In this document: positions 9,901 through 21,354 of the stretch, piece after piece
Layout of the letters: the number at the start of each line of letters is the position of its first letter
Numbering within the stretch: position 1 is the first letter of the stretch
Program-made: the position numbers and the translations under genes
The notes under the pieces: generated by a model
The model's database searches: none
Told to the model about the DNA's origin: nothing
Seen by the model: the letters and a program-made list of their open reading frames with translations, nothing else
DNA from: Norana najaformis
Taxonomy: Eukaryota; Annelida; Clitellata; Crassiclitellata; Hormogastridae
Length of the DNA: 64,000 nt
NCBI GenBank assembly: GCA_964023275.1
Contig: OZ029914.1
Coordinates: forward strand, 34,561,424-34,625,423
Direction: 5' to 3'

Positions 9901-12519
9901 AGCTGAACAAGTTGGAATCACTGAAATGGAGAGTCGATGTTGGAATTTCGACAAGGTTTTAAACTGCTTTCAAACAATAGGACTGTCATAGCTGAATCTA
10001 ACTTGCTGTGTTTGTACGTCAGCTATGGCTGCTGGTCAATGCATTAAACATTCAGCTTTTTAACAGATATGTATGCGGTGCCGTATCCTGTCCGTAACTT
10101 GTTTGGTCAATGATCATGCGATTGTGGGTTTGACTTTGTGTAATGACCCTGGGCAGGTTGTTTGTGCACACAGTGCCTCTGTCACCAAGCAGTATGAATT
10201 GGTACCTGTTTAAGCTGAGAAGTAAATGGCTAGTCCTGTGATGCACTGGCCCCATGTGCAGGACCTTGGGATTCGTCCATTGCCAGCTCAAGGGCCTGAA
10301 GAAATGGAATTGAGCACCTCCCCTACGTCTGACTTGTGAAATATGGGATACTTTACTTTTTTACTTTTTTTCACAGGTGCAGGAACTATCTGAGACCATG
10401 TCTTTGTAGGGCCAAAGGTACCGTTTTCTGGGGAGTGTAATAAACACACTGCAGTTCCAGCTTGAAAGACCATCCAACACAGTCATCTGCCTGAGCTTTG
10501 GAGTTTTATCAGAACTGAAAATGATTGACTTATTTTTGATTGGGTGCTGGTGAATAAACCGGTTTTTAGCCATTTTGGATGCTGAAGAAATGTAAAGTTT
10601 GCATTAGAATTGTCTCATCTGACCTAAGATTGTTCTGAATTTCCAGTGTCCTCAACCGATTGCTAGAGCCAAGTATTTGCATGGAGATGGTGCTGAATAA
10701 TGGAAATATTCATCACTTGGAGGTAAAAATAGAACATGTTTAGGAAAGAGTTGATCAGATAAATTCTAAGAACTTCAATTGTCCGTTTCTAACCTGCCTC
10801 TTCCAACATGATATGTGCATGCAGGATTCGTGGGTTTTTATGTTACTGTAATGTGTGTGTGCTGTATGTATTCATGTATAAGACGATTGCCACTGCTTCT
10901 CTGAACAGTTCATAATGACACAATGTATGTCAGTTTTTTACATGACCGTTTCCGAAGTTAAACCAAAATAACAGAGCGGCTACATTGACACATTGGCTGC
11001 TCTTAGAATTTATCGGATCAACATGCTACCTCTGTAGTTAAGCATATTAGAATTTATAGTGTCACATGCACAGAATCTTCTCAAAGGTTAGATTAAAGGA
11101 AAAATAAACGACATCTGCTGTAATTTAGCATAGAAATACTAGAAACCATTGAATGTAGCTAGGGCTTAGGGTGATGTTACCTTGCTGTTCTTAACCAGTT
11201 TAACTTACTTGCTTTCTAGAATGGATCTAGGGTGATGTTACCTTGCTGTTCTTAACCAGTTTAACTTACTTGCTTTCTAGAATGGATCTAGGGTGATGTT
11301 ACCTTGCTGTTCTTAACCAGTTTAACTTACTTGCTTTCTAGAATGGATCTAGGGTGATGTTACCTTGCTGTTCTTAACCAGTTTAACTTACTTGCTTTCT
11401 AGAATGGATCTAGGGTGATGTTACCTTGCTGTTCTTAACCAGTTTAACTTACTTGCTTTCTAGAATGGATCTAGGGTGATGTTACCTTGCTGTTCTTAAC
11501 CAGTTTAACTTACTTGCTTTCTAGAATGGATCTAGGGTGATGTTACCTTGCTGTTCTTAACCAGTTTAACTTACTTGCTTTCTAGAATGGATCTAGGGTG
11601 ATGTTACCTTGCTGTTCTTAACCAGTTTAACTTACTTGCTTTCTAGAATGGATCTAGGGTGATGTTACCTTGCTGTTCTTAACCAGTTTAACTTACTTGC
11701 TTTCTAGAATGGATCTAGGGTGATGTTACCTTGCTGTTCTTAACCAGTTTAACTTACTTGCTTTCTAGAATGGATCTAGGGTGATGTTACCTTGCTGTTC
11801 TTAACCAGTTTAACTTACTTGCTTTCTAGAATGGATCTAGGGTGATGTTACCTTGCTGTTCTTAACCAGTTTAACTTACTTGCCTTCTAGAATGGATCTA
11901 GGGTGATGTTACCTTGCTGTTCTTAACCAGTTTAACTTACTTGCTTTCTAGAATGGATCTAGGGTGATGTTACCTTGCTGTTCTTAACCAGTTTAACTTA
12001 CTTGCTTTCTAGAATGGATCTAGGGTGATGTTACCTTGCTGTTCTTAACCAGTTTAACTTACTTGCCTTCTAGAATGGATCTAGGGTGATGTTACCTTGC
12101 TCTGTTCTTAACCAGTTTAACTTCCTTGCTTTCTAGAATGGATCTAGGGTGATGTTACCTTGCTGTTCTTAACCAGTTTAACTTACTTGCCTTCTAGAAT
12201 GGATCTAGGGTGATGTTACCTTGCTGTTCTTAACCAGTTTAACTTACTTGCCTTCTAGAATGGATCTAGGGTGATGTTACCTTGCTCTGTTCTTAACCAG
12301 TTTAACTTCCTTGCTTTTTAGAATGGCAGCTAATGGGGTTTATGGTAGTGAGAATGTAATTTAATGTAAAATGGAACATAAAGGATTTCTAGACAATTTT
12401 TTGTTTATTTGTTTCAGATTCCAATGCACAAATTCCATGAATTGCGTTACAGTGTTGCTCACGTGCTGAAAGAAATTGAAGTTCTTGAGAAACGCAGTAT
12501 TCTGAAAATACAAGACTGA
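6958..12519 (+). CDS. COMMD5: COMMD5, COMM domain-containing protein 5
   Basis: Member of the COMMD family, which forms the Commander complex acting in endosomal recycling and cullin/NF-kB regulation. Seven exons join in phase: 6958-7132, 7957-8120, 8483-8511, 9284-9334, 9860-9955, 10647-10722 and 12418-12519, giving 230 residues against 224 in human. Family landmarks are [19 protein letters not shown] near residue 35, [20 protein letters not shown], the COMM domain opening [13 protein letters not shown] near residue 150, and [20 protein letters not shown] at the C-terminus. An in-frame TAA lies three codons upstream of the chosen ATG. The last intron (10723-12417) is mostly minisatellite. 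The first ~14 codons lie within a segment also found at 4842-4950. Confidence 0.95.
9000..9110 (+). repeat. CAA/AAT run followed by a GCGCC-type repeat tail
   Basis: An ACAACAACAATAATAATAAT run is followed by TACAGCGCCATAGCATGG and AAAGGCGCTGTACC. The GCGCT/GCGCC motif recurs at the ends of many dispersed copies in this window. This is a decayed element fragment in COMMD5 intron 3. Confidence 0.4.
10040..10370 (+). mobile_element. tRNA-related SINE (SINE-2), longest plus-strand copy
   Basis: The order TGCGATTGTGGGTTTGACTT (B-box-like), GTTTGTGCACACAGTGCCTC, TGATGCACTGGCCCCATG, and a T-rich end matches the inverted copy at 25228-25532. A 3'-only copy is at 1112-1222. It lies in COMMD5 intron 5 in the sense orientation. 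Confidence 0.65.
11170..12325. repeat. 61-bp minisatellite, about 19 units
   Basis: Successive units are almost identical with a strict 61-bp period. Each contains GGGTGATGTTACCTTGCTG, TTCTTAACCAGTTTAACTTA and CTTGCTTTCTAGAATGGATC. Later units carry shared variants: CCTTCTAG, TTCCTTGC, and a 2-bp TC insertion in TTGCTCTGTTC at two places about three units apart. The array fills about two thirds of the last COMMD5 intron and ends about 90 bp before the final exon. Confidence 0.98.
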
Positions 12520-12561
12520 CACAGTCACTTTTTCCATGATTGTTATATTTATCTATGCTTA

Positions 12562-12721
<160 letters not shown>

Positions 12722-12817
12722 GTACCATCTTTCTGGAACAGTCTTCATCTGAAGGCTGGACTGTTCCAGCTGTTGTAAAGGAAGCATTTTCAGCTCAGCT
12801 AAAGACACACCTTTGTA

Positions 12818-12925
12818 GTCGTAATTGTAATCTTGAGATTTCTACAGCACCCAAAGAAAGCTGAGTTGCAGGAACCAGTTTATTCACAAGCGCTCAGTCA
12901 AAACAAAACCAGTAGGTTGGTAAGG
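12818..12925 (+). repeat. Dispersed repeat R1, short copy
   Basis: Begins TCGTAATTGTAATCTTGAGA, followed by TTTCTACAGCACCCAAAG and TTATTCACAAGCGCTCAGTC as in the other R1 copies. It lies downstream of COMMD5. A GTGCCTTTGTGAGATCC segment of another dispersed tail follows at 12952. Confidence 0.7.
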
Positions 12926-13216
12926 TGATATCTATCAGAAGGCCATGTTTCAGTGCCTTTGTGAGATCCTTGAAAGGTGTTTTACAAATATTCAGATACA
13001 TATACAGCTTTATGCATAAACAGATACAAATTCTTTGTCCAGGTAAAGACTAAATTTTGAGTTTCGTATAACACGTTACTTAGAATGTAACAAATATGTT
13101 TTTTTGTTTGGGTTTTTTGTTCCATTACTGGTGATCTCTAAAGGATTACGTCACCATGCTTTGTTACTGCTAGCGGTAGGCCTACAGCCTAAAATTAGTT
13201 GCAGTATCTGTTCAGT

Positions 13217-13681
13217 CTAGCGTGGAAGGCGGCGTTCCACATCGCCGCCGCCGTCATCGATGGTTAAAACATTCAGCAGTTCATTGGAACTTGTGCGGTT
13301 GTTGTTAGGGTTGATGGTGATGGTGTGGGTTGGGGGATTTGAGAGACCTTGGGAGGCTGCATTTGTCTTTAAATGAGACGATCTATCGTTGTCCGAGATA
13401 GGTGATGCCGCTTGGTAGTCGTCAGAGCTGCAATCGGCAGATGGCGTGCCAGGCTTTCGTAGTCTTAATCCGAGGCTTGGAGCCGACTGTGTGTGATTAC
13501 AACGCGAATCGATTTCGCCAGTTGCTTTTAGAAAGACGAGCCGTATCGCTACTTTTTGATTTGTTGAAGTTCCACTCGAACTACGATTCTGCTTCCTAAT
13601 TATTTCTGCCTCTGCGTAGCTGCTGCTGCGTTTGTGCCCTACAGCTGCTGCTGATAATGCTGCTGCAGCTGAACGATTCAT
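13217..13681 (-). CDS. Orphan ORF of 154 codons, unidentified
   Basis: I do not recognise this protein. It opens with an alanine-rich stretch (MNRSAAAALSAAAVGHKR), continues Ser/Asn-rich with many basic residues, and ends TIDDGGGDVERRLPR. It lies alone in a GC-richer segment between the ends of COMMD5 and MED7. It could be a single-exon gene, a first exon whose continuation is not visible, or chance. No family motif, signal peptide or membrane segment is evident. Confidence 0.25.
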   Translation of the reverse strand: MNRSAAAALSAAAVGHKRSSSYAEAEIIRKQNRSSSGTSTNQKVAIRLVFLKATGEIDSRCNHTQSAPSLGLRLRKPGTPSADCSSDDYQAASPISDNDRSSHLKTNAASQGLSNPPTHTITINPNNNRTSSNELLNVLTIDDGGGDVERRLPR

Positions 13682-13823
13682 AGCAGCGAGTATCGATGTA
13701 GGTCGAAGGTGTGACCGTTACCTGCAGATGAAACAATCACATATGGCATACCTGATCAAATCCGACGTATTGATCTGCAATGCAAGGCCTACCTTTTAGG
13801 GAATAATCACGTTACGAATCAGC

Positions 13824-13977
13824 CAATGGCGGATCCAGGATTGCTTGCGAGGGGAAGGGCATTTCCAGAGGGGTGCCACAGTCTGGCAGTCCACCATGAA
13901 CGGGCCTGGTCTGACGGGCGCCAGCATATAACCAGGGAGGGATAAATGGCCCCTGCCTATAGCTAAACTCGCCACTG
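13824..13977. mobile_element. hAT-like MITE, 154 bp, with near-perfect 8-bp target duplication
   Basis: The ends are inverted: CAATGGCGGATCCAGG on the left and, read inward from the right, CAGTGGCGAGTTTAGC. The flanks GAATCAGC (13816-13823) and GAATTAGC (13978-13985) match at 7 of 8 positions, the target-site size of hAT transposons. There is no coding capacity, so the element would need a transposase from elsewhere. Confidence 0.75.
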
Positions 13978-14046
13978 GAATTAGCATATTATGCAAAACG
14001 TTTGGTTATAAGCTATATAGTCCGTACAGTGCAGAATTTGTGGACC

Positions 14047-14163
14047 TATACCCAACAACGTCGTATGTTGAAGATATGGCGCCAGTATGGCAGAATCCCC
14101 TTATGGGCTTCATATGTGTGGCAAATTCTCACCAGAGATTCAACATAAGACATTGCTGTTGGG
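14047..14163. repeat. Short inverted repeat, possible foldback element
   Basis: CCCAACAACG...TATGTTGAA near 14049-14072 pairs with TTCAACATAAGACATTGCTG TTGGG near 14139-14163 with a small indel. The 66-bp interior contains TATGGCGCCAGTATGGC. It accounts for the overlapping open frames seen on both strands here. Confidence 0.5.
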
Positions 14164-14690
14164 GAGAAGTACCACCACTGGCGAGCTCTCACGCACTTGT
14201 AGAACCCAACCAACACGAGTTTTCTGATAGGCACTGCATAAAGGTATGAGAAATTACTCGGTTACCCCTCCCCATGTCACGACTGGCACTACCCACCCGC
14301 CGAGGTAGCAGAAGCTGCATTTGAATATCACTCATGCCACCAGGTCCGTAAAAGACAGGCATTCACCAGTAGCCTGCAGGCACCCTAGTTGGAGAACCTC
14401 TCCGTGATGGATGCTCGACGCCACTCCAAAACCCTGCCTCGCCGTTGTATATCACAGAATCTGTGATTTACCAATCACAGACTCATGTAAGACCGAACCT
14501 CTGAGCTTCACCACCCATCGATTGATGCCTTGATCACTACAATCCAGTCAGTACATACATAGGCCTAGGCTACATGCTGGGACAATGTTGGAACAACGTT
14601 GCCCCAACGCGTGCAGGCTGGATGGCAATAGCAATCACACGGGAGCAGATCTATTACAAATAAGAGGAGACAGAACACGTAACATACACA

Positions 14691-14815
14691 TACCTACGAC
14701 GTATACCTTTGACCTACGACGTACACCTTTGACCTACGACGTACACCTTTGACCTACGACGTACACCTTTGACCTACGACGTACACCTTTGACCTATGAC
14801 GTACACATTTGACGT
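14691..14815. repeat. 20-bp tandem repeat, six units
   Basis: The unit ACCTACGACGTACACCTTTG is repeated with few changes; the first unit reads GTATAC and the last CTATGACGTACACATTTG. The rest of 14250-17078 holds no recognisable gene: it includes a GAGCGAGCGAGC run at 14942, dispersed-repeat tails near 15360-15430, and presumably the MED7 3' UTR. Confidence 0.95.
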
Positions 14816-17078
14816 AGGGCTCACGTATTTCGACAAAAGTGCGATCCTTCGAACTCCACCGTGTATATTATTCCCGATGGGCTAGCAGTAGCATTAGCCT
14901 TGCAGCTGCAACTGCAATGCCTACGAAATAGAAATGGAATAGCGAGCGAGCGAGCGATGCTAATTGACTAACTGATCAATCTATCGATCGATCTATGGCA
15001 ACCTTTATAATGCGACAAGGTAGAATAACTCCGGACGACTGGTGGCTTGGTCAGTCGCTGCAAGCGAGTGCCAATGACGGAAGAGAACGGCAAAGCATGT
15101 CCAGCCATGCGTGAGGTCCCCACGATAAACAAAAGGCAGTTACGCAAGCCACGGATATGAATGACTGCACATCGCATCTGCCTACGCACAGAATCAATAG
15201 AGGTCAATGGTGGCACAGGACAGACGGTAATCACTAGAAATAAGACGTCACAGATGTTCATATGGCGCTACTTTATTTAAAACATAGGCCTATACTAAAT
15301 TGTAGGCCTATAAGTTCTGCCATACACAGCTCAAGAAACCTTTTCAGCCCAAGTCAGCATGTTGCAGCTCCTTTGAGGTTCTCAGAATGCGCTATACAAA
15401 TATCCAGATACATACATACACACACATTCACAAGCTAAGCATATTACAGAAATAACTTAGGCCTACGATACACACAGCCAAATGCGGTGCAGATCCAGTT
15501 CTCGGCCGGCCCATGATGGTGATGCTAGCAAGAGGCAAAACTTAGTGCCAAACGCTGGAAGGAAGGGCTTTGCTCAAGATAAGTGACAGCAATCACACCC
15601 CTAACCTGTAGAATATGTCGTTAAATCAACTAATAGCACCAGACAGCAACCTCAGATTTCAAGTACTGATGAACTAAAGCCAGACCACTTTGCACAAAAT
15701 ATAACACAGCTGACACACATGATCAGCTTTGAATGCATTAACAGGCCAAGTAGCTGCTCATAATATACATTATACTGGGATCTATAACCTAGTTGAGAAT
15801 TTTAAACCACAGGACAGAAAATGGTCTTCAAGCTCTGCATCAGTTTTTTCTTGGTACATGAAAGTCATGACCCCCACCACTTGACAGTGTGGGCCCAAGG
15901 TGCTACTGCCCTTAGCCTATAATGTAAAATTTTGATGCACCTAATTCTGGGTTTGGTTAAAAGTGTTGGAGACCTGCTGAGAAAGCAAGTTAATGAACAA
16001 GCGAGTCCCAGACCTTCAGGAGTCATCCTCTAAAGCACAAGTACATTTTTCCTGAAATTTTTTAGGAAGCAGTGGCATGGCAAACAGCATAAGTGTCATA
16101 AAAATTTTGAGGACAAGATCAAAAAGTAGACAACTAAAAAGGCACACAAGTGTCAGCAAAAGCTTATTTGGCTCCCTTTCAAAACTGCCGAATCCACTGC
16201 TGCTCTCTTTTCTGTCATGCCAATCCCTTTGACTTTGTGACCCCAGTACCAATCTTGGCTTAAGACAGTCACACTGCTGTCAAAACCTGAACCAGTTGAA
16301 CATTGACTTGTCAAAAGCAATGCGCCAGAGGTTGCTGCATAACATTTGTGTCAAACAGTCAACAAAGCCATGAGACTATAAAGCTGCTTTGTTCACAACA
16401 ACTTTAGCCACTCCTCGGCTCTGCTGCACATATTTTGATCAATTTTCCTAGATTTTCACAAATCAAAATGTGAGTTTTCTCATAGACAGTTAACCCTGTT
16501 GAAATGTACAACTGATACAGGCCCCCATGATAATCATGTGCTACTTCTGAGAGATCTTGGCAAGCCGTGCACTGCTGAGCTCCATGGCAGTTACAGCTCT
16601 CGCACGAAAACATAAGTACGTAAGGACTCCTTTCAGTCTTCTTTACAGCAACAGCTTACTGTGGAAATCAGCAGAATTCCGAGTTACAAGGAAAACATTT
16701 ACTAGATTCTAAAAACTATTCATTTCTTAAAGACTTATGGCCACAATTCCCAAAATTAGCATCTCCAAGTGGTGCTAGAGAAGGCATTTCTTATAGTACA
16801 TTACAAGGCACATCTCTCAGCTTCTTAGATGAAATTCATAAACGCTTATTTCCATAACAAGGCTCATATGCCTTCAACTTGGCAATCTCATCATGTTTCC
16901 ATAAAATACTACGTTCGCACTTTCTGAAAAGCTTTCATATAATTACATTAAAGTAAGAAAATCATTACAGTTTGCAAAGCAAATAGAAGAGCTGGAAATA
17001 AATCATCTCGATCTGAAAAGTCATAACGTGATAAAAGAATTACAGGATACAGTTTGCGCTTTGTGAACAGGCAGTAAA

Positions 17079-18076
17079 TCAGTTCAGTGCATCGACAATA
17101 TCACACATCATTTGATCAAGTGTTGCACTTTCTAAGTCCTCTTCCTCTTCGTCATCTTCTGGCTCTTCTTTGACTACCGCTTGAAGGCCTTCATCAGGTC
17201 CAACATGGTTTATATTAATGGTAAGCTTCGTGTCAAGGGCCGAATCATCAGGAAGCGAGGCCAGGCAGTTCTGCAGCATCTCCTGGACGTGCCTGAAATG
17301 CTTCTGGAAGCGATCGACCGTTTCCAGCCGCTGGCGTTTCTGAACTTCTAGCATAACACGAAGAGTTTCTCGAGCCTGATGTGGTCGAAATTCGTTGATT
17401 AGATGATGCATGTGTATGAAAAGTAGTGTCAGGTCATCAATCTTCTCAACTCGGCGCTGAGAGTCTGGGGCTTTTATTAGAATATCTAGCAGATCCAAGA
17501 AGTTAACAAGTATTGAGAAGTTCAGTTTTTTCAGTTCTCTTTTATGATCATAATTATGTGGATAAAGACGAGGAAGACTTTGACTCTCAAGGGGACGAAT
17601 GATTTGGTCGTCGGCACGAAACTGCACTCCAAACATCGAATAATTGTCCTGCCACAAAAAACGAACAATAATTGTTAACATCATCACAAACTAAGAATGC
17701 AGAATAATAGCCACTCATAAAGATTATTAACAATATGAATATAAATAATTTCAATCTAATTTTAATTTTTATGTTGAAAATCAGTTAATGCTGAGTTAAA
17801 TTTTGTTACAATGTATAATAAATTTTTAAAATAAAAATATTTAGCTATGTTGTAAAATTGGAAGCATTTAGCTGCTGAGTTAAAGAAATTGTGGTTTGGG
17901 CAAAGATCATCAAACTTTGAGTCTTATCATTCTGGTGAATGATAATCCCTTACCCTGATTGGTGGAGGGGGTTTTGGTGCTCGACCTCGTTTGATATTTT
18001 CATCTGTATAATGATTAATATAAACCATTGGTGGTAGTGGAAAAGGAGTCGTTGTTCCAATGTCGTTTGATGCCAT
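17079..18076 (-). CDS. MED7: MED7, Mediator complex subunit 7
   Basis: Subunit of the Mediator middle module, pairing with MED21 in a four-helix bundle that links activators to RNA polymerase II. There are two coding exons, 18076-17954 and 17648-17079, giving 230 residues against 233 in human. Family landmarks are [21 protein letters not shown] in exon 1, then [76 protein letters not shown] and [12 protein letters not shown]. The C-terminus is acidic ([13 protein letters not shown]). TTTCTTTTAAAGTTGTAG lies immediately before the ATG, so a non-coding first exon is likely. A long inverted repeat begins about 80 bp upstream. Confidence 0.97.
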
Positions 18077-18154
18077 CTACAACTTTAAAAGAAACATTTT
18101 ATCAATGAGTATTACATTAAATAACAGGTTAAAGCAATTCAGAAATTGTAATTT

Positions 18155-18469
18155 GGCATGGGTCAGGTTTTGGGGACTGTTACCGAATCTCATCAAATTT
18201 TACCTGATGAGCTCTATGAGCATAAGTAGTCAAACACACCTGCTCCTGACTTCCAGAAACGATCTGCGAATTTTCTATGAATTTTCAAAGTTTCAACTTT
18301 ACTTAGTAGAAAAACAACAACTGCCATGAGTGTTTACACAAATTCTATACGCAGGTATCTCCCGGGATGTTCAGCTCAAGAATAGGCACATTAGACTACT
18401 TCTGTTCAAAGCTATCATCAGATAAAATATGATGAGATTTGGCAATAGTCCCCAAAGCCTGACCCGTGC
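18155..18469. repeat. Long inverted repeat upstream of MED7
   Basis: Arms of about 90 bp at 18155-18245 and 18383-18469 are complementary at roughly four in five positions. The left arm GGCATGGGTCAGGTTTTGGG faces CCCAAAGCCTGACCCGTGCC on the right. The spacer is about 140 bp. It could be a foldback element or an inverted pair of insertions. Confidence 0.75.
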
Positions 18470-18729
18470 CTTGCTGTTTACAGGGTTTACTATCCAATTG
18501 GGCCTGTATATAGTACTAAATTTCATATCATGGTAATGTCTATTGCCCTGTATTGACCGCCATATAGCAACCGCTCAAAATGTTGCAAAAAAACAAACAA
18601 AATGAAATTGAGCATTACTACCAGAAAACGACATCCACTCTAATTTTATGAAGAAAATGTTGTCTTTATTATTTGAAAACAGCACACATACTTCAGTAGT
18701 GCTAGGTTACATATACTTTACTCATGGTT

Positions 18730-20045
<1,316 letters not shown>

Positions 20046-20097
20046 CTTCGTTTAATAGACCTCATTGAAAGAATTAACCTGAATATAATAATTAGCA

Positions 20098-20180
20098 ACT
20101 TCTAACGCGCCAGTGTCTAATGCACAAGGCATCAACCGATGGTACAAATATCGGCCTTGCACGCGTTGCTTTCAGTCAAA
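20098..20180 (+). repeat. Dispersed repeat R2 copy
   Basis: TAATGCACAAGGCATCAACCG is shared with 31065-31115 and 62798-62880, and in reverse with 45215-45270, 51150-51215 and 51790-51870. It follows directly after the LINE. The reverse copies show a GGCGCT...AGTCACAGATTAGATTAG end, so R2 is probably the 3' end of a LINE or SINE. Confidence 0.6.
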
Positions 20181-20564
20181 TTCACAAATATTTCATCGTT
20201 GATCTACTTTAGAACTTACCTTAAATTTTAAACTTTACGGTAAATTTTCTGATCGGAAGATCAAACAATACAGGAAAATTTTACTAAATATTACGTCTAA
20301 CTGTGATATACCTACAAAGGCAACGCACCACACAACCATAGATACGAATCTTTGCAGCGGCTCTGATGCTCTGTGTTATATACATAAGTAAGTAATGATT
20401 TTGTAAGAGATTTTCGATCTCTGAGATATATCGCGATCGAACTTACTTATAATTTCAATTCTGTTTATGAAGCTGTGCTTCATGATTTCTTGATGTCGGG
20501 CTTCTAAATGCATCTCTGAGCGAATGTTAACTAGAAGCAATATCAAATTTTAGTTGCAGGCATA

Positions 20565-20640
20565 TGAATAAGGTGGTTCCCGCGACTCAGCATTTGTTGG
20601 GCGCTATAGAAATCTCGAGATTACGATCACTGTGTTGAAT
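20565..20640 (-). repeat. Dispersed repeat R1, short reverse copy
   Basis: GGGCGCTATAGAAATCTCGA followed by GATTACGAT is the reverse complement of the R1 start seen at 6270-6300 and 36942-36980. The remainder of 20190-21354 shows no gene and should contain the GTPBP2 promoter and 5' leader. Confidence 0.65.
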
Positions 20641-21354
20641 TCTCTATCATGTTTATGTCTTCCCACTGTTTCGCAAGACTATTGGGAATAGTAATTGAGA
20701 GAAGGCTGGCCATAACATAAAAATGCACGTCAAGGCACCCCTGCGCGTAGAGATCTGCCAGGTCGCGCACCAATCGTGGCTACATTTCAGAGTTGAATCT
20801 AGGGCCAGCACGATCATTAGACCTACACGGAGACCTTAAACAGCGTGGAACCCATTCCAACGGGCAGCTGTGGTGAAGGATCTCACTCTATAAATTTGCT
20901 GAGAAATTAGCAGTCGAGCCCATTCGGTAGCTATAAAAAAGTGTACATTTTCATTTTACATTTTGCCTAGACTAAGAAATTGAAGCAACTACCGCCTCAA
21001 ATGCTTTGTGGATTCTGGGTGTTACCACAGATTATTATATGTATTTATATAGTATATGTGTTCTTACATTGAACGGATTATCCATCATCACCAACACCGC
21101 GCTAGAGTGGGCGGAACTTCAGGAATTTTATCCTCAGAAATATGTCGTTATTAGTACATCCGGGTATCTGTTAGCCCATAATGATGTAAGATGCAAAACA
21201 GCTGTGCAACAAAAATACCGACGATATGATAGAAACAAAACAAAACAAAAATAGCCAATGTGACGGAAAGGGCTTGTAATATGCGCTGGTATAAATTAGA
21301 GTGCAACAGCAAACGACTCTGAATGATTACGAGGACGATAGCGACTGAACAGCG

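Noticed and set aside
11170-12325. CRISPR-like direct repeats
   Set aside because: The 61-bp units are contiguous with no unique spacers, and the locus is inside an intron of an animal gene. It is a minisatellite.
14968-15261. 97-codon minus-strand ORF
   Set aside because: No family resemblance and no splice or promoter context; could be chance in this GC-richer segment.
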